This document shows positions 25,487-34,300 of a stretch of DNA of 40,623 bases, in pieces. A model generated the notes under the pieces. It was not told the origin of the DNA. It was given only the letters and a program-made list of their open reading frames with translations, and did no database searches. Every line of letters begins with the position of its first letter. Positions within the stretch are counted from its first letter, which is position 1. Source of the stretch: an uncultured Oscillospiraceae bacterium (GTDB taxonomy: Bacteria > Bacillota > Clostridia > Oscillospirales > Oscillospiraceae); contig CANQMK010000007.1 in assembly GCA_947624895.1 (NCBI GenBank), forward strand, positions 1 to 40,623, written 5' to 3'. The position numbers and the translations under genes are program-made.

Positions 25487-25514
25487 GGGCGGGAGAGCAC
25501 AGGCTCTCCCGCCC
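25487..25514 (+). other. 12-bp perfect stem-loop after ssb
   Basis: GGGCGGGAGAGC and its complement flank the loop ACAG, 33 bp after the ssb stop and 12 bp before the ribosome site of the next ORF. No T tract follows, so it is more likely an mRNA stabiliser, processing site or partial pause than a full terminator; it may let ssb be expressed above its downstream genes. Confidence 0.6.
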
Positions 25515-25535
25515 AACTAAAAATAGGAGGAACAC

Positions 25536-25706
25536 ATGGAAGAGTATTTTGAATACCTGGAGCAGCTCCGCGAAAGCGGAGTGACCAATATGTTCGGCGC
25601 GGCTCCCTACCTGCAAGCGGAGTTTCCGGAACTGGAGCAGGACAGGAGTCGGGCCATCGCGATATTGCGGGCCTGGATGAACAGTCACAAAGGGGGCGGA
25701 GAATGA
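25536..25706 (+). CDS. 56-residue protein of unknown function
   Basis: The short ORF starts at the ATG at 25536, 8 nt after TAGGAGG, and its TGA overlaps the ATG of the VWA gene (ATGA at 25703). The protein begins MEEYFEYLEQLRESG and contains a GAAPYLQAEFPELEQDRSRA stretch, two amphipathic helices. A good ribosome site, frame and coupling argue that it is real. The function is not known; as it is translationally linked to the VWA gene, it may be a cofactor of the MoxR/VWA pair. Confidence 0.75.
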   Translation: MEEYFEYLEQLRESGVTNMFGAAPYLQAEFPELEQDRSRAIAILRAWMNSHKGGGE

Positions 25707-27289
25707 AGCCCTACCGCACCATTGAGGACGTGTTGCGCTCTCCGTGGGCAGAACTGACGCCGCCTACAGAAGCGGAGATACCAGTTTCTGACCGGGTGCT
25801 TCGCTCCACCAGGCTGGAGGACAGCATCTACGCCGACATGAGGGACGGGGATGATACCCTTCTCCAGATCGAGCAGACAGCAGGGGAGAAGCTGCGCTCT
25901 TTTCCCGCCCTGTCCAGAGACGTATATCAGTCGTTTTACGCCATCATTCCCAAGAAGGCTGAAGAAAGCGGCCTGTCGGCGGCGGCGCGGAAATTCAACG
26001 CTCCGATCCTGGAGCATATCACCCAGAGCGAGGACTACCCCACGTTGAAGGCCATCTGCGAAGGTCGGGATCTGCCCGCCTATGAGGCGGCGACGGAGTT
26101 TGTCTCCCGAACAGCGGAGGAGCTGGACAGCCTGCTGTCCGGCCTGGGTGGGGAAAAAGGCGCTATCGGTACCCTGGAAAAGCTGGAGGCAAAAGCGGAA
26201 AGAGCCCAAGCGGATCTCGCCGCCCTGCTGGAGCGGATGAGAAAAACCAAGGAGCGCAACGAGACGCTGGAGCGGGCGGTCATCGACGCCGCCAATCAGG
26301 CGGAGAGTAAACGCCGCCAGGTGGAGGCAGTCAGCAAGCTGGCGGATACCGCCGCCGCGAGAAGCAAGGCTCAAGTATCGGCCTGTGTCGCCCATGCGGT
26401 GCAAGCCGCCGCGCGAAAGGCCGAGGAGGTTCAGGCAATCATCGGCGCTTGGGGAGATGACCCCGGCAGTCTGGAGCGCACGGAGGCCAATGCCGAACTT
26501 CTGGCGTTGGTACGAAAGAGCGACACGCTGAAGGATATTTCCAAGTACCTTGGCCGCTTCCGGGAGATCTTTGCCCAGGGCAAGCGCAACGGCTATGCCT
26601 ATGGTCGGGGGGAGAAATACTCCTTGGAATTGGGCAACGACATCTCCAGGGCGCTGACTTCTGAGTTGGCCATGCTGGCCACCCCGGAGACTACGCCGTT
26701 GTTCCTGCAAAAGTACCAGCGCAGGCAGATCAAGCAGTACCGCCGCCGGGAGCCTGTCTACAAAGGCATGGGGGACATTATCTGCTGCCTGGATGAATCT
26801 TCATCCACCGCGGGAGATCCCGCCGCCTGGGGCAAGGCCGTGGCCCTGACACTGCTGGAGATCGCGGCGGACAGCGGCAGAAAGTTCGCCCTGATCCACT
26901 TCTCCGGCCCAGGAACCGTCCAGACCAATGTATTTCTGCCTGGGCTGTATGGTGTGAAGGACAAGTTGTGTGCCGCAGAAACCTTTCTCAGCGGCGGTAC
27001 CGACTTTGCCACGCCCATGAGCGAAGCTCTGCGCCTCATGGAGGAGCAGGGGTTTGAGAACGCCGACGTGGTTTTTATCACAGACGGCGAATGCGAACTG
27101 CCTGACGCCTACATCAAGGGACTTCAGAAAAAGCAGGCTGAGTACCGCTTTACCGTCACTGGCGTTCTGCTGGACAGCGGAAAGCCTGGGATGGACTTCA
27201 GCCTGCAGGCGTTCTGCCAAAATATCTACCGCACCTCTGAACTGGCGGGAGATGAAATTGTGACAAATTTGGTAAGTGTGCGAATTTAA
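25703..27289 (+). CDS. VWA-domain partner of the MoxR ATPase (ViaA/CoxE-like)
   Basis: The 528-residue protein has a helical N-terminal half (coiled-coil at about 155-230, Lys/Glu/Gln/Ala-rich) and a C-terminal von Willebrand A domain. The MIDAS motif is DESSS (Asp364, Ser366, Ser368), followed by SGGTDFATPM and FITDGECEL, which supply the Thr and Asp of the metal site. ViaA-type VWA proteins work with MoxR/RavA ATPases, and the partner gene lies 0.7 kb upstream. The start is coupled to the 56-residue ORF. A strong terminator follows, so it ends the helicase operon. Substrate unknown. Confidence 0.88.
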   Translation: MKPYRTIEDVLRSPWAELTPPTEAEIPVSDRVLRSTRLEDSIYADMRDGDDTLLQIEQTAGEKLRSFPALSRDVYQSFYAIIPKKAEESGLSAAARKFNAPILEHITQSEDYPTLKAICEGRDLPAYEAATEFVSRTAEELDSLLSGLGGEKGAIGTLEKLEAKAERAQADLAALLERMRKTKERNETLERAVIDAANQAESKRRQVEAVSKLADTAAARSKAQVSACVAHAVQAAARKAEEVQAIIGAWGDDPGSLERTEANAELLALVRKSDTLKDISKYLGRFREIFAQGKRNGYAYGRGEKYSLELGNDISRALTSELAMLATPETTPLFLQKYQRRQIKQYRRREPVYKGMGDIICCLDESSSTAGDPAAWGKAVALTLLEIAADSGRKFALIHFSGPGTVQTNVFLPGLYGVKDKLCAAETFLSGGTDFATPMSEALRLMEEQGFENADVVFITDGECELPDAYIKGLQKKQAEYRFTVTGVLLDSGKPGMDFSLQAFCQNIYRTSELAGDEIVTNLVSVRI

Positions 27290-27297
27290 GCAATTTT

Positions 27298-27327
27298 GGC
27301 CCTCGGGAAACCGAGGGCCACTTTTTT
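27298..27327 (+). terminator. Intrinsic terminator ending the helicase operon
   Basis: GGCCCTCGG and CCGAGGGCC flank a GAAA tetraloop, followed by AC and six Ts, 9 bp after the VWA stop codon. It closes the operon that starts at the leader at 17925. Confidence 0.95.
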
Positions 27328-27330
27328 GTT

Positions 27331-27594
27331 GTCTGATTAGCCTTTGCATACAGCTTTGAGAAGTATTGGCTTGCCAACGCTTTGGGTGTTTCTACTGTGG
27401 GCATGGCGGGGGATCCCACAGCCGCCCCCGTCGCCGGAGGGGGCGGCCTCCCGCCCGGTGCTCCACGGTTGCTCCCTGTAATGTGGAACGGGGGCGTGAA
27501 ATTTTACAATATTGCTAAAATGTAAAGACAAACGGGGGGGGTGTATATTGACGGATATCCCGCATAAGTGATATCATAATTTCGTGCAATTTGT
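27331..27594. other. Intergenic spacer with hairpin and promoter-like AT-rich part
   Basis: No convincing gene lies here. Contents: a 9-bp GC hairpin (27421-27429 with 27439-27447); an inverted repeat TTTACA/TGTAAA with 12 bp between (27503-27508, 27521-27526); a tract of eight Gs near 27533; and a + strand promoter-like pair TTGACG and TATCAT 18 bp apart near 27548-27577, which would fire into the TetR gene. The changed composition suggests this marks the start of the cargo segment. Confidence 0.5.
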
Positions 27595-28152
27595 TCAAAT
27601 AGGGGACTGTTCCGCCTGGGGTTTGGGGAGCAGGTCACCCCGGAGCAGGTGGAGATATCGTTCGGCCATCCAACCGGTGTGGATGAAGTCCTGTTGGCAA
27701 GCTCCGAAGAGGACGTAGAGCAGCGCGCCGGAGTAGAAGCGCACGGCGATCTCGGCGGCGTCAAAGCCCAGGTCCCGGGTGATCCGGCGCTCCAGAAGGA
27801 CATGGGCCACGTTGTCCATGACCGCGTCGGAGATGATCGGATAGACGGGGTATTTTTTGGAGCGGATCAACCGCAGGATGATATCTGCATGATCCGCGGC
27901 GGGAGAAAAGGCCAGGGCGAGGGCCTCCTTGGGGTCGTGGATGGGGAGGATTCGGTCGGTCAGGTCGGAGACGTAACGCTGGATGGCGTAGGCGATCATG
28001 TCGGCGATGGACGGAAAGTGGTAGTAAAAGGCCTGGCGGGTGATGGAGCGGGCTTTCGCGATGTCGGAAACCGTGACGCTGTCCACATCCTTTTGCTCCA
28101 ACAGGCTCCAAAAGGCATCGGCAATGGCGTTGCGAGCGGCGGAGGGGATCAT
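27595..28152 (-). CDS. TetR/AcrR-family transcriptional regulator
   Basis: The 185-residue product starts at the ATG at 28152, behind AAAAGGAGG. The N-terminal 50 residues are a TetR helix-turn-helix (VTVSDIAKARSITRQAFYYH); a helical ligand/dimer domain follows, resembling DhaS-type regulators. It diverges from the giant pectinase gene, 163 bp away, with a palindrome in between (28176-28191), so it most likely controls that gene and itself. The ligand is unknown; a pectin breakdown product is conceivable but not shown. Confidence 0.85.
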   Translation of the reverse strand: MIPSAARNAIADAFWSLLEQKDVDSVTVSDIAKARSITRQAFYYHFPSIADMIAYAIQRYVSDLTDRILPIHDPKEALALAFSPAADHADIILRLIRSKKYPVYPIISDAVMDNVAHVLLERRITRDLGFDAAEIAVRFYSGALLYVLFGACQQDFIHTGWMAERYLHLLRGDLLPKPQAEQSPI

Positions 28153-28175
28153 AGAGGGACCTCCTTTTGCGGCGT

Positions 28176-28191
28176 ATTTCGATACCGAAAT
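28176..28191. promoter_or_regulatory. Palindromic operator-like site of the TetR regulator
   Basis: ATTTCG and CGAAAT are separated by ATAC, a 16-bp near-perfect palindrome 24 bp upstream of the TetR start and 125 bp before the pectinase start. Its size, AT-rich ends and position between divergent genes fit a TetR operator. Confidence 0.55.
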
Positions 28192-28315
28192 GATTTTATC
28201 ACATTTTTCAGAGAAAGGGAAGTGGTGCGGGAGAGAACTTGGCTGAACGTGGCAAGAGAGAGGAAAACAGGCGAGACCGCGACACAAAAACAACGACAGC
28301 AAGGAGGAAAACTGG

Positions 28316-31300
28316 ATGAAGATCAATGGCAAACGGCTCTTGGCGATGATGCTGGCGGCGGCGATGACGCTGGCGCTGTTCTGCGTCCCCGCCGCGGCGG
28401 CGACTACCGTAGAGCCCGGGGTGTACCAGTTCAGCACCAAGGGCCACGCGGGCGTGGTAGCCTCTTCTTCTGAGATGAAGGGCTGGCAGGATGTGCCCGG
28501 CGTGGAATTCGGCGGCGGGCTGCAGGCCGACAACAGCGGCCACGGCCCGTGCGGCAGCGGTGGGACGATGACTGTCTACATCCCTGAGGGCAAGTACTCC
28601 ACCCTGGTGGTGACCACTTGCCAGTTTGGCGACGGCGGCGAAGTGACCGCCGACAAGGGCGAGGTGACGAGCAAGGCTGTGACCCCGCCCAACGGCGAGT
28701 CCTGCAAGGAGTTTACCATCACCAATGCCACGGGGACCACGGTGGTCACCTTTGGCGGCAAGGTCTATGTCCACGGCGTGACGGTGGGTGAGTTCACCGA
28801 CGCGGCTGTGGTCCCCGATCCCTCGATGGAGCTGGACACCAAGGATGTGGTGGTCCGCATGGGGGAGACCGCCACCGTGACCCCCACCGTCCAGAACGGC
28901 ACCGTGAGCGAGATCACCGCCATCCCTGAGGAGGAAAGCGTGGTCACCGCCGCCGTGGCGGACGGGGCGATCACCCTCACCCCGGTGGAGCCTGGCGTCA
29001 CCACGGTGACGGTAAACGTCACCGTGGAGGAGGCCGAGGAGCCTCTGACCGACACGGTGAGCGTGCGCGTCCTGCCCGCCGAGGTGGGCGTGGTCACCGA
29101 GAGCACCACCTATGATTTCCAGAACAAGAACGCGGAGGCCTATTATGCCCAGGGGCTGGAGTGGAATGGCCTGCAGCTGAGCAACGAGCACGGCCCCAAC
29201 CAGGCGGGTTCCATGATCATCCACCTGCCTGAGGGGAAGATGGCCGACCTGACCATCACCACCTGCGGCTATGGGGACGGCGGCGATGTGACCGCTGGGA
29301 ACGGGGATACCAACTTCACCGTGACCTCCGCCCAGGCAGAGACCGCGGAAGGTGATAAATATGGCAAGGTCCTCACCGTGGCTGACGCCTACGGGGACGT
29401 GACTGTCACCTTCACCAAGGTCTTTGTCCACTCCCTGGAAGTGGGCGCGTTCACCGACGCCCCCACGGTGGACGAGGACTTTGAGGTCCAGGAGTGGGAC
29501 TTCACCACCCAGGAGAACTATGACGCGGCGAACGGGGCCCTGACCATCACCGGCGGCACCTTCGGCATCAGCGGCGACGGGGCGGCCCACTTTGTCCAGC
29601 TGGGCAAGGGCGGCACCATCGCCATCCCGGTGCCCGGCCCCTGCAATATCGTGGTGACCGGTTACTACGCCTACAATCTCCAGATGGACGATGACGTCTT
29701 CACCCAGAAGGGGACCAACGGCAACGCCGTGTTCTACTACCAGGGGGAGGAGGGCACCGTTACCCTCACCGCCATCGAGGCCACCAGCTATGTCCAGCAC
29801 ATCAAGCTGGTGGCGGCCACCAAGCCCGCCGCCGACCTGCGCCTGGAAACGGCGGCGGTAGAACTGAAGGTGGACGGCACCAAGGAGGCCAAGGTTCAGG
29901 TCTATGCCCGCTCTGTGGAGAGCGTGACAGCTGTGTCCAAGGACGAGCAGGTCGTCACCGCCGCCATTGACGAGGAGAATGTGATCACCATCACCGCGGT
30001 AGCCGAGGGCGACACCACGGTGGACGTGACCGCCGACAGCCTGACGGCGGCCATCAAGGTCACCGTTCTGCCCGCGGGCGAGGTGGTCTTCTACGCCAAG
30101 GAGGGGCAGTACACCTTTGGCGGCAACGATGACCTGACCGACGCCAAGTACCGCGGCATGACCTTTGAGGGTCTGAACGGCAAGGCCAACAACCACGGCC
30201 TGGAGGGTCGGGGCACGGCCAAGATCACCCTGAACCTGGAGCGGAAAGCCAGCGTGGTCTTTACCACCTGCCGCTATGGCGCGGGGGTGGATCTGAAGGT
30301 GACCCCCAGCTCCGGTACGGTCACAGACGTCAAGCAGGTGGACGAGGCCGGGGCCCCCGGTCTGCAGATCTCCATCTCCGGCGTGGCGGCGGGCGAGTCC
30401 ACCTTTACCTTCACCGCCCCCAACACCGACCACTTTGACGGGACCTCCATGGGGGACAAGGACGGCTCCGGCATCTGGATCCCCGCCCTGTTTATCGAGT
30501 ATGCCGCCCCGGAGCGCACCGATCCCAAGATCGAGATCTGGGACCTGGCCGGCTTGGTGCGGGAAGCGGAGACCGGCGCGAACTACATCAACCACATCAC
30601 CCCCGCCACCTGGGTGGCCTCCGGGGAGCTGAAGGACGGCGTGTATACCGCGGTGGGCGGCACGGTCTTCGGCGACCTGACCATCGCCCATAACGCCAAC
30701 GACCGCATTTACTCCACTGTGGACGATGAGGCGTTCAAGGCCATCCTGGGCGGCAACACCGGCGGGAACTACGTCGCGGAGTTCGACGACGGCTACACCT
30801 CCGCCGGGGCCATGTACTGCAACGGCTCCGCCAGCGCCACCACCCGGAACCTCACCGTGGCCAACTGCTTCCCCGGCGACAAGTTCATCGCTTACATGGG
30901 CAGCGCCCAGAACGCCGATGTGGACTTCAACTTTGAGGGGATCGGCTCCGCCGCCGCCCAGGAGCCCACCGTGGTGACCGCCGAGGTGGGGACCTATCAC
31001 CGCTATGAATTCGTGGCCAACTACGAGGGCACCTACCGCATCCGGCCCGGTACCGCCGGCAAGGCCGCCTTCCAGCGCCTGGTCCGCATCCCCGGGGTGA
31101 AGATCGAGGGGACCGTCACCCTCCCCGAGGGGTTTGACGCTGCCAATTACAGCCTGAAGTTCGTCAACACCGCCACCAAGCAGCTCACCGACGCCACCCT
31201 GAACAGCGACGGCACCTACGCGGTGACCCTGGCTGGCGGCTACACCTACAACGCCCGGCTCACCGGGGCTCCCGGCTGGGGCATTGACTCGGCCACCAAG

Positions 31301-34300
31301 GAGCTGAAGCTGGCCGAGACGGACGGCGTGGGCACCACCCAGGCCAAGACCCATAACCTGACGGTGGAGGCCAAGCCCACCTATCTCTTCTCCGGCTCCA
31401 TCACCGGCTTCGCCGCGGACTACGACATCTCCAAGCTGGCCATCCTGCTGCGCCCCGACGAGCTTTCCGGCGCGGAGGAGATGGACCTGGAGATCGACAA
31501 GACGGCCAAGACCTTCTCCGCCTATCTGGATCCCGAGGCGGTCTATACGCTGGAGATGACCGGGGTCAACGACTACGCCGTCAAGAGCCCTGAGACGGTC
31601 ACCTCCACCGGGGCTGATGTGACGGAGAACATTGTGGTGGAGGCCAAGGCACTGCACAAGGCCAGCGGCAAGTTCATCGACCTGGAGGGCAACGCCAGCC
31701 CCGCCAACGTCACCGCCATCAGCTTCCAGATCCTTGGGGAGGACGGGACGTACACCTATCCGGCCACCGTTGCCGACGGCGGCTACACTGCCCAGCTCCG
31801 GGACGGCGACTATGAGGCCAAGGTCACCGTGGACGGCTACTCGGCCATCCACCACGTGGTGGTGAACGGCGCCGACACGGAGAAGGATATGCTCCTGGTC
31901 TCTACCGCCGCCAAGCCCGCTGTGGAGTGGGTGGCCGACATCTACGTGGGCTATCCGGACCAGGCCAACAACTACGCCACCATGACCGAGGCGGTGGACG
32001 CCGCCTCCCGGATGGGGATCACCGGCGAGGATAAGCGGGTCACCGTCCACATCGCCCCGGGCACCTACCGCGAGCAGCTCCTGATCAAGACCCCCTATCT
32101 CACCTTTATCAATGACGAGCCCGACAAGGGCGAGGTGCTGTTGACCTGGTACTACGGCATCGGCTATGTGTATTACAGCTCCGGCAACAGCGATGGCAAC
32201 TACTACAACATCCAGCGCGCCTATGATAAGTACGAGAAGAAGATCGCCGACCGCTGGGGCACCGCCGTGCGCCTGATGAGCGCGGCCAAGGGCTTCCGGG
32301 CGGAGAACATCACCTTCGAGAACTCCTTCAACCGCTATCTCACCGAAGAGGAGATCGCCGACGGCGTGGTGCCCTCCGGCGGCGAGGCCATCAACCTCCA
32401 GCGCAACTACGCCCTGGACGTTCAGAGCGGGGCCGCGGTGGAACGGGCCGCCGCCATGTGCGTGGAGGCGGATCAGGCGGAGTTCTACAACTGCAAATTC
32501 CTCTCCAGCCAGGATACCCTTTACATCAACGAGGACATCAACCTCCACGCCTACTTTAAGAACTGCCTGGTGGAGGGCCAGACCGACTACATCTTCGGCA
32601 GCGGCAACGTGGTCTTTGACGGCTGCGAGCTGCGCTGGAAGGGGTACAGCTCCAACTCCAAGGGCGGCTACCTCACCGCGTTGCGGACCGGCTACGACGA
32701 CAACGGCAAGACCACCGGCCGGGACTACCTGTTCCGCAACTGTGCCATCACCGCCAATCCCAAGCTCACCGTGACCACCGGGTATTTGGGCCGCAACTGG
32801 GGTCCCAACGCCGCGGCCACCTTCCTGAACACCAAGCTGGAGACCTCCAGCCTCATCGACCCCGTCGGCTATGTGCAGATGAGCGGGCCGCTGAGCGGGA
32901 CCAACTACCGGGAGTTCAACACCACCGCTCTGGACGGCACCGCGGTGGACACCTCCAAGCGGGAGGTGGGTACCATCCTCACAGCCGACCAGGCCGCCGC
33001 CATCAAGGTCACCGACTACTTTGACGACTGGACGCCCTACTACTATGTGGCCGAGGCGGAGACCGTGGCCTTCGCCACCGACCCCACCATCACCGACAAC
33101 GGCGATATCAACACCCCCTATCCCGGTCACACCCTCACCGTCCACTACTCTCTGGGCGAGGCCAACGACGCCAACGACGCCTCCATCATCCAGTGGAGCC
33201 GGGTGGCGGACGACGGCACCGAGACGGTGGTGAAGACCTCCGCCGCCACGGTGGATAAGACCTACCAGATCGCCAAGGGCGATATCGGCGCCACCATCAA
33301 GGTCACCGTCACCCCCACCACCGTCAGCGGCAAGACCGGCGAGGCCAAGAGCATCACCATGGACAATAAGGTCCGGGACGGCTACGAGGATCCCACCGGC
33401 GCCACCGACCCCGAGCTGGGCGACGGCGTGAACATCTTCCTGGCCGGTGACTCCACGGTGTTCGACTATTCCAACGGTCGGGACGAGGGTTCCTGGGGCG
33501 AGTTCCTCCAGAATTACTTCAACAAGGATCTGGTCACCGTGGTGGATCACGCCGTGGGCGGCCGCTCCTCCCGCAGCTTCATCAATGAGGGCCGCCTGGA
33601 CGCCATCGCCAAGGACATCAAGGAGGGCGACTTCCTGCTCATCCAGTTCGGCCACAACGACTGCGCCAACGAAGATGCGTATCGGGTGGAGCGCTACGCC
33701 CCCCTGGGTGAGCCGAACGCCAACGGCGTCTACCCCTCCACCCCCGGCGAGAAGGGGAGCGACGGTACGTATACCTGGAACTGCGGCGGCACCTATAAAT
33801 GGTACCTCCAGCAGTACATCGACGTGGCCCAAAAGGCCGGCGCCACGCCCATCCTGGTGACCCCTGTGGCCCGCCTGAACTACAGCGGCGAGGGTAAGAT
33901 CACCCCGCACCACGACGCCTCCCTGGTGCCCGGCACCGAGGAGACCACCAAGACGGCCAACTCCAGCAAATCCAACACCTACTGCGACGCGGTCAAGCAG
34001 CTGGCCCAGGAGAATGACATCCAGTGCATCGACGGCTTTGAGTTGACCAAGGCGCTCTACGAGGAGGCGTATCAGGCCTGCGTGGAGAGCAACAAGCAGA
34101 CCTATGGCCGCCAGGTTATGCACTCCGGCGACTCCACCCACTCCAACAAGCTGGGCGGCATGATCCAGGCCGCCGTGATCGCCGGACAGCTCCAGACTAT
34201 GGATCTGAGCATCTCCAAGACGGTCAAGGCCCCCACGAAGGTCTTGGTCCAGACCTCCAAGGGGATCGAGGTCTGCGCGGTGGACGCGAACGGGATATTC

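Noticed and set aside
27331..27594. Possible attachment site or element end in the spacer before TetR
   Set aside because: No direct repeat matching a partner near 36 kb, no tRNA and no integrase next to it could be seen; only hairpins and promoter-like boxes are supported.
28208..34141. Open reading frame of 1977 codons on the minus strand opposite the pectinase gene
   Set aside because: It is a shadow of the GC-rich codon pattern of the + strand gene: its product is low-complexity Gly/Val/His/Asp-rich with no domain or signal, and lacks a ribosome site. The + strand protein has clear catalytic motifs.
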